Assembly (NCBI GenBank): GCA_905235885.1
Contig: CAJONM010000036.1
Location: forward strand, 1 to 10,365
DNA: 10,365 nucleotides
Source of the DNA: an uncultured Clostridia bacterium
GTDB taxonomy: Bacteria; Bacillota; Clostridia; UBA1381
Direction: 5' to 3'
A model generated the notes under the pieces. That model did no database searches. It was not told the origin of the DNA and worked only from the letters and a program-made list of their open reading frames with translations. Every line of letters starts with the position of its first letter. Positions within the stretch are counted from its first letter, which is position 1. Both the position numbers and the translations under genes were made by a program. Shown here piece after piece: positions 1-6,776 of the stretch.

Positions 1-42
1 CATAAGTCCGGCGGCGCCGCCTCCTACCACTATGACATTCAT
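1..42 (-). CDS. BaiN/HI0933-like NAD(P)/FAD-dependent oxidoreductase, N-terminus only (cut by window edge)
   Basis: Only the first 14 codons are visible, reading MNVIVVGGGAAGLM. This is the N-terminal FAD-binding Rossmann motif: a short hydrophobic beta strand followed by GxGxxG (here GGGAAG). A start this close to the glycine motif, with GAAGLM after it, is typical of the HI0933/BaiN ('aminoacetone oxidase family') flavoproteins common in Clostridia. Other FAD enzymes such as GidA/MnmG-like or thioredoxin-reductase-like proteins cannot be excluded from 14 residues. The start is well supported: GGAGG (plus-strand 50-54) lies 7 nt before the ATG. The stop codon of the solute-binding protein gene is 27 nt upstream with no terminator between, so the two genes are probably co-transcribed. 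That it encodes an FAD/NAD-binding protein is fairly certain; the exact family is inference. Confidence 0.7.
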   Translation of the reverse strand, partial: MNVIVVGGGAAGLM

Positions 43-69
43 CGCTATTCCTCCGTAACAGATCCGCGT

Positions 70-1614
70 CTACTGCACATACCAGCCCTCGGTATATCTT
101 ACATATCCGGTTACCGACGGCTCCACGCCCCATACAAGCCTTGATGTGACGGCTATGCCGCGCTTTAAGAAGCATATAACCGCAAACGGCGAGTCCTCCC
201 ACAGCTTTGTATAAAGCATCTGTGATACGGAGCTTATATCCTCCTCGCTGTTGAGCGTGCCGAGCTGGGCAAGGATAGTATCTACGGCTGCGTCGGAATA
301 TCCCATGCAGTTATAGCCCGTTGCGGCAAGCGGAGTTATGTCACCGCCCGGAAGCAGCTCCGTTTCGCCTATAAACATATCGTAATTCTTAGCGTCCAGA
401 CGGCTTGAGAACGCCGCCGCGCCGCATTTATCAACGACCGCGCGCATACCGAGTGCCGTCATGCCTTCGGCAAGCTCCTCGGCTATCCTTACTCTCTCCT
501 CGCTTTCGCTGTTTACAAGGATGCGGACGCTGAAATATGTCCCCTTCCCCGTTTTTACATAAACGCCGTTATTATTCGGCTTCCAGCCGGCTTCGTCGAG
601 CAGCATCACAGCCGCATCGGAATCTGCGCCATGCCGCTTGCTCGCATCAAATGCGGCATATGATGACGGATTTATCGCATATTCACTCGCCGCCGCGCGG
701 GAGTAGTATATATTCGATACGATATTGTCGCGATCTATCAAATATGATACGGCGCGTCTTGCGGCAGTATCGGAAAAGACTGCGCTCAATGTGTTAAAGC
801 CGACAAATACCATATCATTCGATACATAGTCTACCACTCTTGAATTGCTCTTCGGCATATAGTTTGAAAAGTCCAGTATCTCCGAGCTTGCATAATCTAT
901 GACGCTTGCGTCAAAAAGGCTCAGGAGCTTTTGCATATTTGGTATCTGCTTGATTTTTATTTTATCTATAGCCGCTTTTTCTCCGAAATGCCAATCATAT
1001 GCGGCAAGATCGCCCTTATAGTCCATATAAAATGGGCCTGTGCCTATCGGCATTGTCTCCCACATCGACCCGTTTCTGATTATGGGGAATGTGAAGAGCG
1101 CGGCACCGTTGGGTACGGCGCGGCGAAACCGCGCGTATACGGTATAGTTGTCAACAGCCCATATCGACTCTATCGGCTCAACGAGCTTATCATACCGCGT
1201 GCCGCCGTTTTTTATCATATTGGTCGTATATACCGCATCCGCTGCTACAAAATCTCTGCCGTCATGCCAGAAAACACCCTGCTTGAGGTGTATGGTCATA
1301 CCTCGTCCGTCACTGTCAGGCTCATACGAGCTTGCCAGAACGCCGTATATGTGCATATTTACATCCATTCCGAACAGCGGCTCGAAAATAAAGCCGCATA
1401 TATCGCTTACCGTATCGGATGAGGTCGTAAGCGGATTATATATATCAAAATCGGTCATACCGGCTGTGATCTCACCGGGCGGAGCAGGCTCTGCCGCGGT
1501 CTGCTCATCGTCATTATCGGGCGCAAATATGCCCTTGATGCCGTCTAACGCATCACATGAGCACAGCGACAGCGACAGTGCCGTTATTATCAATAAGCTA
1601 AAAAGCTTCTTCAT
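70..1614 (-). CDS. Extracellular solute-binding lipoprotein, ABC transporter family 5 (peptide/nickel type)
   Basis: The 514-residue product looks like a substrate-binding component of the OppA/DppA/NikA class (SBP_bac_5), anchored by lipid outside the membrane. The N-terminus is a lipoprotein signal: MKK, a hydrophobic stretch to about residue 17, then the lipobox LCSC with C20 as the likely lipidated cysteine. A low-complexity acidic and proline-rich linker follows to about residue 48. The family signature around residues 110-130 is clear (LKQGVFWHDGRDF...AADAVY), followed by GTGPFYMD and, in the middle, SYLIDRDNI, matching the family's conserved DR motif. ATG 1614 is chosen over the in-frame ATG at 1623 because AAGGA (1623-1627) sits 8 nt before it and MKKLFS is a normal signal-peptide start. 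The start overlaps the uvrC end by 17 nt, suggesting translational coupling. No permease or ATPase gene lies in the window, so the partner transporter and the ligand are unknown. Confidence 0.85.
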   Translation of the reverse strand: MKKLFSLLIITALSLSLCSCDALDGIKGIFAPDNDDEQTAAEPAPPGEITAGMTDFDIYNPLTTSSDTVSDICGFIFEPLFGMDVNMHIYGVLASSYEPDSDGRGMTIHLKQGVFWHDGRDFVAADAVYTTNMIKNGGTRYDKLVEPIESIWAVDNYTVYARFRRAVPNGAALFTFPIIRNGSMWETMPIGTGPFYMDYKGDLAAYDWHFGEKAAIDKIKIKQIPNMQKLLSLFDASVIDYASSEILDFSNYMPKSNSRVVDYVSNDMVFVGFNTLSAVFSDTAARRAVSYLIDRDNIVSNIYYSRAAASEYAINPSSYAAFDASKRHGADSDAAVMLLDEAGWKPNNNGVYVKTGKGTYFSVRILVNSESEERVRIAEELAEGMTALGMRAVVDKCGAAAFSSRLDAKNYDMFIGETELLPGGDITPLAATGYNCMGYSDAAVDTILAQLGTLNSEEDISSVSQMLYTKLWEDSPFAVICFLKRGIAVTSRLVWGVEPSVTGYVRYTEGWYVQ

Positions 1615-3481
1615 CCATATCATCCTTGCTTCTGAAATAATTATAAACGGCTTGGGCGGCTTTCATATCCATACTATCCGTTGCCGCCAGATCCGAAATA
1701 TCCGCTTCCTTTATTTTATCAATATTTCCGTATTTAGTCAATAGCGCAGTCCGTCTTTTTTCACCGATACCGGAAATATTATCAAGCTCCGAGCCTATCG
1801 CCGTATGCAGCTTCCTGAAATACGATATTGCCGCGTCATGCACCTCGTCCTGAATATGCGTTATGAGCTTGAAAACGCTGTTATGCGCAGCGATCTCCGC
1901 CTCGCCGTCTTTCCCTACCAGACCGCACGTGCGGTGCTTATCGTTTTTCACCATACCGTATGTGGGTATGTCGATATCGAGCATCTCTAAAAGCGACGAT
2001 ACCGCGCCCAGATGTCCCTTGCCGCCGTCAAGCAGAATAAGATCGGGATACGGCAGGAATTTCGCGTCGCGTATATTCATCTCGCCTGCTTCTATTTTCT
2101 CCTGCTCGTCAAGTCCATGGCGGAAACGGCGATATATCATCTCGCGCATCGACGCGTAGTCATCCGCGCCGTCAACGGAATTGATCCTGAATTTGCGGTA
2201 TTTGCGCTTTGCCGGTCTGCCGTATTCAAAGACAGCCATTGCCCCGACATTGTCGGAGCCTTGTATATTCGATATATCGTACGCCTCTATCCTGTTCGGC
2301 GGTGCGGAAAGGCCGAGCATATCCATAAGCTCCTCCAAAACGCCGCTCTTTTCCTTTTCCTTTAAAAGCCTGAGCTTGTGGTTTGACAAGGCTTTTTCCG
2401 CGTTCATTCGCACCATTGCCACCATCTTTGCCTTATCGCCGCGCTTTGGCGCTGTGATCGTTACCTTCCTGCCTTTAAGATGCCTGAGCCTGTCGGCTAT
2501 CGCCTCGGCGTCGGATATTTCCGTTTCGGTCACAATCTCCGACGGTATGAAATCGCAATCGGCGTAAAACTGCTTTATAAAATCGGTTATCATCTCCGAC
2601 TTGTCCGCGCCGTTTATATGCTCTATCCGATAATATTCTCTGCCTATCACAACGCCGCCGCGTATGAAAAACACCTCTATATACGCGATCTCATCGGCAG
2701 CAGCCGCGGCAATGACATCCATATCCTTGCTGTGCTCGGTATCTACTATCTTCTGCTTGTCCATAAGCTCGCGTATGGAGCGTATCCTGTCGCGGCAGAC
2801 CGCCGCGCGTTCATACTGCATATTTGCCGACGCCGCTCTCATCTCCTCGGTCAGCTCGGCTATGAGCTTATCATGCCGCCCCTCTAAAAATCTGCATATG
2901 TCAAAAAATATCCTGCGGTACTCTTCCATGCTCACCTTGCCCGTACAGGGAGCAAAGCATCTGTTTATATGGTAGTTAAGGCATGGTCTCCCCTTGCCCA
3001 TATCCTGCGGAAATCGTCTGCGGCAGGTGGGCGGACGGAATATTTTTCTTATTACCTCAAGGGTATTCTTTATCGTGCCCTTGCCCATATACGGCCCGTA
3101 ATATTTTGCGCCGTCATTTGACATACGATGCACCATAAAAACACGCGGATACGGCTCGTTTATCGATACCTTTATATACGGGTACTGTTTGTCGTCTTTG
3201 AGAAGTATATTGTATTTTGGCTTGTACTTTTTTATGAGATTGTTTTCAAGCGCGAGTGCTTCACGCTCGGAATCGGTTATTATATATTCAAACCGCGCCA
3301 CCTGCGATACCATTGCCGTGACCTTCGGCGTATGTGACGCGTTTTTTCTGAAATAGCTGCGGACGCGGTTTTTCAGTATCTTTGCCTTGCCGACATATAT
3401 GACCGTATCGTCACTTCCGCGCATTATATACACTCCCGGCTGATCGGGAAGATTTTTTAATTCTTCTTCAAAATCAAACAT
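1598..3481 (-). CDS. uvrC: UvrABC excinuclease subunit C
   Basis: UvrC makes the two incisions flanking a DNA lesion after UvrA/UvrB damage recognition in nucleotide excision repair. The 627-residue product has the full domain order. The GIY-YIG nuclease is at about 13-95 (PGVYIM, then IYVGKAKILKNRV). A cysteine tetrad follows (C153, C167, C175, C179), the last two in RCFAPC. The UVR (UvrB-binding) motif is at about 203-238. The RNase H-like C-terminal nuclease is at about 395-560 (DISNIQGSDNVGAM, LLDGGKGHL, QDEVH), and a helix-hairpin-helix at about 563-600 (ISGIGEKRR). The acidic residues D402 and D485 and H548 match the expected catalytic positions. ATG 3481 is preferred to the in-frame start at 3520 because GGAG (3490-3493) lies 8 nt upstream and FDFEEELKNLPDQPGVY is the normal N-terminus; 3520 would fall inside the upstream hairpin. 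No LexA box is visible upstream. Length is normal for the family. Confidence 0.97.
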   Translation of the reverse strand: MFDFEEELKNLPDQPGVYIMRGSDDTVIYVGKAKILKNRVRSYFRKNASHTPKVTAMVSQVARFEYIITDSEREALALENNLIKKYKPKYNILLKDDKQYPYIKVSINEPYPRVFMVHRMSNDGAKYYGPYMGKGTIKNTLEVIRKIFRPPTCRRRFPQDMGKGRPCLNYHINRCFAPCTGKVSMEEYRRIFFDICRFLEGRHDKLIAELTEEMRAASANMQYERAAVCRDRIRSIRELMDKQKIVDTEHSKDMDVIAAAAADEIAYIEVFFIRGGVVIGREYYRIEHINGADKSEMITDFIKQFYADCDFIPSEIVTETEISDAEAIADRLRHLKGRKVTITAPKRGDKAKMVAMVRMNAEKALSNHKLRLLKEKEKSGVLEELMDMLGLSAPPNRIEAYDISNIQGSDNVGAMAVFEYGRPAKRKYRKFRINSVDGADDYASMREMIYRRFRHGLDEQEKIEAGEMNIRDAKFLPYPDLILLDGGKGHLGAVSSLLEMLDIDIPTYGMVKNDKHRTCGLVGKDGEAEIAAHNSVFKLITHIQDEVHDAAISYFRKLHTAIGSELDNISGIGEKRRTALLTKYGNIDKIKEADISDLAATDSMDMKAAQAVYNYFRSKDDMDEEAF

Positions 3482-3489
3482 CAGAACCA

Positions 3490-3493
3490 CTCC
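3490..3493 (-). promoter_or_regulatory. uvrC ribosome-binding site
   Basis: GGAG on the minus strand lies 8 nt before ATG 3481. It decides the uvrC start against the longer frame that opens at 3520. It lies just downstream of the U-tract of the ptsH hairpin, so any transcript that reads through the hairpin exposes it. Confidence 0.7.
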
Positions 3494-3500
3494 GTAAGTC

Positions 3501-3536
3501 AAAAATAACTCTGCAACCACAAAATTGCAGAGTTAT
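3501..3536 (-). terminator. Hairpin with U-tract after ptsH (rho-independent terminator or leader attenuator)
   Basis: A perfect 12-bp inverted repeat: ATAACTCTGCAA at 3505-3516 pairs with TTGCAGAGTTAT at 3525-3536 around an 8-nt loop. On the minus strand it is followed by five consecutive Ts, as expected of an intrinsic terminator; the opposite strand has no T-run after the stem. It begins 15 nt past the ptsH stop and ends about 20 nt before the uvrC start. Only 4 of the 12 pairs are G-C, so it may be leaky. I see no convincing separate uvrC promoter below it. Confidence 0.65.
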
Positions 3537-3551
3537 CAAAGGATCTTATTT

Positions 3552-3815
3552 TTATTCGGTAAAATCAGTTTCGATTATTTTTACCAGTCCTTCTACCGCT
3601 TCATCCTCATCGGCACCGTCGGCAATTATGGTTATTACCGTGCCTTTAACTATACCGAGCGAAAGAACACCCAAAAGACTCTTTGCATTTACACGCCTGT
3701 CATCCTTCTCGACCCATATGCTCGACTTGAAGCTGTTGGCGCGCTGTATGAAAAATGTCGCCGGCCGCGCGTGAAGTCCTACGGCATTGCGAACTGTTAC
3801 CTCTCCTGAAACCAT
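3552..3815 (-). CDS. ptsH: Phosphocarrier protein HPr
   Basis: HPr carries phosphate from enzyme I (on His15) to sugar-specific EIIA domains of the phosphotransferase system. In Firmicutes it is also phosphorylated by HPr kinase on Ser46 to act as CcpA corepressor. The 87-residue product has both sites: H15 within NAVGLHARPATFF, with R17, and S46 within NAKSLLGVLSLGI. His15 rules against Crh, the regulatory homologue that lacks it. The length is typical for HPr (85-88). An in-frame ATG at 3908 would add 31 residues unlike HPr and is rejected; ATG 3815 starts MVSGEVTVRN, the usual HPr start, with GGGGAGG 11 nt upstream. It lies alone between recA and uvrC, without ptsI. It is probably transcribed from its own promoter and from recA read-through, and it ends at a hairpin. 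In an organism with few EII transporters its role could be mainly regulatory; that is inference. Confidence 0.93.
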   Translation of the reverse strand: MVSGEVTVRNAVGLHARPATFFIQRANSFKSSIWVEKDDRRVNAKSLLGVLSLGIVKGTVITIIADGADEDEAVEGLVKIIETDFTE

Positions 3816-3826
3816 CTTTTTAGAAG

Positions 3827-3833
3827 CCTCCCC
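3827..3833 (-). promoter_or_regulatory. ptsH ribosome-binding site
   Basis: GGGGAGG on the minus strand lies 11 nt before ATG 3815. The match is strong though the spacing is slightly long. It supports the short HPr start rather than the longer frame opening at 3908, which begins directly at the recA stop codon. Confidence 0.65.
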
Positions 3834-3860
3834 TAACCCATTTTCAACTATTGTATTTAT

Positions 3861-3889
3861 AGAATACATTAAATAATCGAAAAGGTCAA
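3861..3889 (-). promoter_or_regulatory. Candidate sigma-A promoter for ptsH
   Basis: On the minus strand TTGACC (3884-3889, 5 of 6 matches to the -35 consensus) is followed after 17 nt by TATTCT (3861-3866, 4 of 6 matches to the -10). It lies in the 93-nt AT-rich gap between recA and ptsH and would give a leader of roughly 40 nt. No terminator is seen after recA, so recA read-through could also serve ptsH. No catabolite-responsive element is obvious nearby. Confidence 0.4.
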
Positions 3890-3908
3890 TAGCATTTCTG
3901 GATTTCAA

Positions 3909-5021
3909 TTAAATTTCATCTGTTTCTACAAAATTGTCTTCATTAATTTCGCTATTTTCAGTCATTTCAACAACAATATTTTCTTGTTTTTTCATCATCA
4001 GATTTCGCACCTGATTTTCTATATCTGCGGTAAATTCAGGGTTGTCTTCCATATACTTTTTGATGTTATCTCTGCCCTGTCCGACCTTGTTGCCGTTGTA
4101 GCTGAACCACGCGCCGCTTTTTTTGATAATGTCGAATTTTACAGCCATATCAAGGATATTTCCCTCCTTGGATATGCCCTTGCCGTACATAATATCAAAC
4201 TCTGCCTCCTTAAACGGCGGAGCGACCTTGTTCTTTACGACCTTTACATGGGTGTGGTTACCCACGATCTCCGTACCGTTTTTGAGCTGCTCCTTGCGGC
4301 GTACATCAAGCCGCACCGATGAGAAAAACTTCAGAGCGCGTCCGCCGGTCGTTACCTCGGGGTTGCCGTAGATCACGCCCACCTTCTCACGGATCTGATT
4401 TATGAATATGACCGCCGTACCGCTCTTTGAGGTTATCGCCGTAAGCTTTCTCAGACCCTGTGACATGAGCCTTGCCAGAAGACCGACATGGGTATCACCC
4501 ATATCACCCTCTATCTCCGCCTTGGGCACAAGTGCCGCGACAGAGTCAACAACTATAACATCCAGCGCACCTGAGCGAACGAGCATATCGCATATTTCAA
4601 GCGCCTGTTCGCCGTTATCGGGCTGCGCCACTATGAGATTATCTATATCAACGCCTAAATTAGCCGCGTATACGGGGTCAAGCGCGTGCTCGGCATCTAT
4701 GAACGCCGCCTCGCCGCCTCGCTTCTGAGCTTCCGCGACAACATGGAGCGCCACCGTCGTCTTTCCCGATGATTCGGGTCCGTATATCTCCGTTATCCTG
4801 CCCTTGGGAATGCCGCCTATGCCTAAAGCCATATCAAGCGTCAATGAGCCTGTGGGTATAGCGTCAACACTCGTAACGCGCGTATCGCCCAGCTTCATGA
4901 TCGCGCCTGATCCGTATTCCTTCTCTATCCCCTTAAATACCGCGTCAAGCGCTTTTTGCTTTTCCTCTTTGTCCGCGAACTGCACAGCAATTGTCTTTTC
5001 CTTTTTTTCTGCCTTTGCCAT
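3909..5021 (-). CDS. recA: Recombinase RecA
   Basis: RecA forms filaments on single-stranded DNA, catalyses strand exchange and stimulates LexA self-cleavage to trigger the SOS response. The 370-residue product carries all hallmarks: Walker A GPESSGKT at 81-88, the catalytic glutamate E111 in DAEHALDP, Walker B VIVVDS at 155-160, and the L2 DNA-binding loop with FINQIREKVGVIYGNPEVTTGG at about 206-227. The protein has a lysine-rich start and an acidic C-terminal tail from about residue 346 (ENIVVEMTENSEINEDNF), as in many Firmicutes. The start is supported by AAAGGG about 9 nt upstream and by the promoter and LexA box just beyond. No intein or frameshift is present. It follows pncC, a variant of the conserved cinA-recA pairing of Firmicutes. 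Confidence 0.98.
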   Translation of the reverse strand: MAKAEKKEKTIAVQFADKEEKQKALDAVFKGIEKEYGSGAIMKLGDTRVTSVDAIPTGSLTLDMALGIGGIPKGRITEIYGPESSGKTTVALHVVAEAQKRGGEAAFIDAEHALDPVYAANLGVDIDNLIVAQPDNGEQALEICDMLVRSGALDVIVVDSVAALVPKAEIEGDMGDTHVGLLARLMSQGLRKLTAITSKSGTAVIFINQIREKVGVIYGNPEVTTGGRALKFFSSVRLDVRRKEQLKNGTEIVGNHTHVKVVKNKVAPPFKEAEFDIMYGKGISKEGNILDMAVKFDIIKKSGAWFSYNGNKVGQGRDNIKKYMEDNPEFTADIENQVRNLMMKKQENIVVEMTENSEINEDNFVETDEI

Positions 5022-5048
5022 AACCGTTTTCCCTTTCCGTATAAAAAT

Positions 5049-5062
5049 CGAACATTTGTTCG
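5049..5062 (-). promoter_or_regulatory. LexA (DinR) operator of recA
   Basis: CGAACATTTGTTCG has perfectly palindromic arms (CGAAC/GTTCG) around ATTT and fits the Firmicutes LexA consensus CGAAC-N4-GTTCG. It starts 10 nt downstream of the -10 hexamer, covering the predicted transcription start and first transcribed bases, so bound LexA would block initiation or escape. This places recA in the SOS regulon. No other full match was seen in the window by eye. Confidence 0.92.
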
Positions 5063-5072
5063 GTATGATTGT

Positions 5073-5101
5073 ATTATACCTTATAGAGGTACATTTGTCA
5101 A
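5073..5101 (-). promoter_or_regulatory. Consensus sigma-A promoter of recA
   Basis: On the minus strand TTGACA (5096-5101) and TATAAT (5073-5078) are both perfect consensus hexamers with the ideal 17-nt spacer. The -35 lies only 8 nt beyond the pncC stop. Such a strong promoter fits a gene needing both basal and high induced expression and relies on the adjacent LexA operator for restraint. The predicted leader to the recA ATG is about 45 nt. Confidence 0.93.
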
Positions 5102-5109
5102 TAGATATT

Positions 5110-5589
5110 TCAAATTTTCTCGAGCAATTTTTTAAGTACGAAACGGCAGGTTTCCTCTCGCACCTGCGCGCGCGTTCCGTCTATGAGCAGATGATATACC
5201 TCTATACTGCCGCAAAAATTTATGCCGACATAGACCGTCCCTACAGGCTTTTTGTCCGTTCCGCCCCCCGGTCCGGCGATGCCGGTTATACCGACTCCTA
5301 TATCCGCGCCCGTCAGGCGGCATATACCAAAAGCCATTTCCTCTGCCGTATCGCGCGATACGGCACCGTATCTTTCAAGCGTTTCGGGCTTGACGCCCAA
5401 TTGACGCATTTTTGCCTCATTGGAATATGTCACGACCGATTCGCAAAAAACATCCGACGAGCCTGCAACATCCGTTATGAGCGCGGCAAGCAGACCGCCT
5501 GTGCAGCTCTCAGCCGTCGAGATATAAAGCCCTCTTTCGCGGAGCCGATCGATGACCGCTTCGCTGTGTCCGTTCATATTCGCTGTCAT
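5110..5589 (-). CDS. pncC: Nicotinamide-nucleotide amidase (CinA C-terminal domain protein)
   Basis: PncC hydrolyses nicotinamide mononucleotide to nicotinate mononucleotide and ammonia, recycling NMN (for example from NAD-dependent DNA ligase) back to NAD. The 159-residue product is just the CinA C-terminal domain: TAESCTGG at 25-32, SVVTYSNEAK at 51-60, GITGIAGPGGGTDKKPVGTVYVG at about 100-122. The N-terminal COG1058 (molybdopterin-binding-like/ADP-ribose pyrophosphatase) half found in full-length CinA is absent; the preceding sequence is thiI, so this is a genuine stand-alone domain protein and not a truncation at a sequence error. Its ATG overlaps the thiI stop in an ATGA junction, with GAGG 10 nt upstream. 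It sits directly before recA, echoing the cinA-recA order known in Bacillus and Streptococcus. The amidase activity is inferred from the family. Confidence 0.92.
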   Translation of the reverse strand: MTANMNGHSEAVIDRLRERGLYISTAESCTGGLLAALITDVAGSSDVFCESVVTYSNEAKMRQLGVKPETLERYGAVSRDTAEEMAFGICRLTGADIGVGITGIAGPGGGTDKKPVGTVYVGINFCGSIEVYHLLIDGTRAQVREETCRFVLKKLLEKI

Positions 5590-6773
5590 GACGGGTACAC
5601 CTCTATCAGCTCCGTATCCTCCACCGCCTGCCTTTCAAGCTCCTCTATATCAAGACGCGCCTCGAATTTTTCAACATCGCCGCGCTTTGGATTTATCTTC
5701 GGGTGCTTCGGAGTGAATACGGTACAGCAATCCTCATACGGAAGAATGGATGTTCCATATGTCCCTATCCTTTCGGAGATCTGTATGACCTCAAGCTTAT
5801 CCATACCGATAAGCGGCTGCAATACGGGCATATCGACCACCGCGTTAGTAACATCGAGCGCGGCAAGCGTCTGGCTTGCAACCTGCCCGACGCTTTCGCC
5901 GGTTATCAGTGCCTTTGACCCGTTCCTTTTCGCTATCCTCTCCGCGATCCGCATCATGAACCGACGCATTATAAGCGTCATATATTCTTCGGGACACTTG
6001 TCGCGTATTTGGAGCTGTATCTCCGTAAACGGAACTATATACAAATTCATCTTCGATGTGTAACGCGCTACTATGGACGCAAGCTCGATGACCTTTTCCT
6101 TTGCACGCTCGGAAGTATACGGGAATGAGAAGAAATTTACCGCATCTATCGTTACGCCGCGCTTTGCTATCATATATCCGGCAACGGGGCTGTCTATGCC
6201 GCCCGAAAGCAGCAATGTTGCGCGTGAGCCGCTGCCCTGCGGCATTCCGCCCTGCCCCTTTATGCACTTCTGTGCTATATAAATATACGCGCCTCTTTCG
6301 CGTACCTCGCATCTTACGGTCGTCTCAGGCTCATGCACATCGCACACTATGTCGGGAAATTGATCATCAAGCATTCCGCCAAGCGCGATTGCAAGCTCCG
6401 TTGATGTCATCGGAAATGACTTATCCGCACGCTTTGCCTCTACCTTAAACCGCTGCGGCATAGAAAGATCGTCCTTTAAATATTCCTTTGCGGTATCAAA
6501 AATGACATTAAGGCTCTTTTCGCACAGAGCCGCCCTTGTTACAGATACTATCCCGAACACATCCGCCATGCGTTTTGTTATGAGATCTATCTTGTCCTCG
6601 TCAAATTCATCGACATATATCGCCGCCTGCTTTATCGTTATGCGGCATTTTCCGATATTTCGGAGCGCGTTTTGTATATTGCTTACAAGCAGTTTTTCAA
6701 ATCTGGGTCGGTTTCCGCCCTTTAAGATTATTTCGCCGTATTTTGCGATAATGGTTTCTTTTATCACTGCCAT
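5586..6773 (-). CDS. thiI: tRNA 4-thiouridine synthase ThiI, rhodanese-less form
   Basis: ThiI adenylates U8 of tRNA and inserts sulfur to form 4-thiouridine; in some bacteria it also helps sulfurate ThiS for thiazole synthesis. The 395-residue product has an N-terminal ferredoxin-like domain (1-60), a THUMP RNA-binding domain (about 60-166) and a PP-loop ATP pyrophosphatase domain with SGGIDSP at 190-196. Further ThiI motifs are GESVGQVASQTL near 292-303 and PYEDCCTVFTPKHP near 345-358, with C349 and C350 the likely sulfur-handling cysteines. It lacks the C-terminal rhodanese domain of E. coli ThiI (482 aa), as in Bacillus, and lies 3 nt after a cysteine desulfurase gene, its probable dedicated sulfur donor. 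GAGG 6 nt upstream supports the start. ThiI function is certain; participation in thiamine synthesis is open. Confidence 0.95.
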   Translation of the reverse strand: MAVIKETIIAKYGEIILKGGNRPRFEKLLVSNIQNALRNIGKCRITIKQAAIYVDEFDEDKIDLITKRMADVFGIVSVTRAALCEKSLNVIFDTAKEYLKDDLSMPQRFKVEAKRADKSFPMTSTELAIALGGMLDDQFPDIVCDVHEPETTVRCEVRERGAYIYIAQKCIKGQGGMPQGSGSRATLLLSGGIDSPVAGYMIAKRGVTIDAVNFFSFPYTSERAKEKVIELASIVARYTSKMNLYIVPFTEIQLQIRDKCPEEYMTLIMRRFMMRIAERIAKRNGSKALITGESVGQVASQTLAALDVTNAVVDMPVLQPLIGMDKLEVIQISERIGTYGTSILPYEDCCTVFTPKHPKINPKRGDVEKFEARLDIEELERQAVEDTELIEVYPS

Positions 6774-6776
6774 ATC

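Noticed and set aside
931..1744. Plus-strand open frames antisense to the solute-binding protein gene and the uvrC end
   Set aside because: They overlap strong minus-strand genes, have no ribosome-binding sites that I can see, and show no family motifs.
3535..3563. A possible uvrC promoter at the end of ptsH (TTTACC, 17 nt, TTTGAT)
   Set aside because: Both hexamers match only 4 of 6 positions, which is expected by chance in AT-rich sequence, and transcripts from it would still pass through the hairpin.
3816..3908. A 31-residue N-terminal extension of HPr
   Set aside because: HPr is normally about 87 residues and begins near MVSGEVTV. The extra stretch holds a candidate promoter and a strong ribosome-binding site for the shorter start.
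5132..5323. A 63-codon minus-strand frame within pncC
   Set aside because: It is an alternate frame of the conserved amidase sequence, arginine-rich and without motifs.
4804..6063. A 419-codon open frame on the plus strand spanning the recA start, the recA promoter, pncC and part of thiI
   Set aside because: It lies antisense to four well-supported elements, its translation shows no recognisable family and is rich in Ser, Arg and Ile, and it crosses the recA control region. It is a by-product of codon bias on the coding strand that leaves few stops in the complement.
5845..6312. A 155-codon minus-strand frame within thiI
   Set aside because: It lies entirely inside the conserved PP-loop region of thiI in another frame and has an arginine-rich composition typical of a frame-shifted reading.
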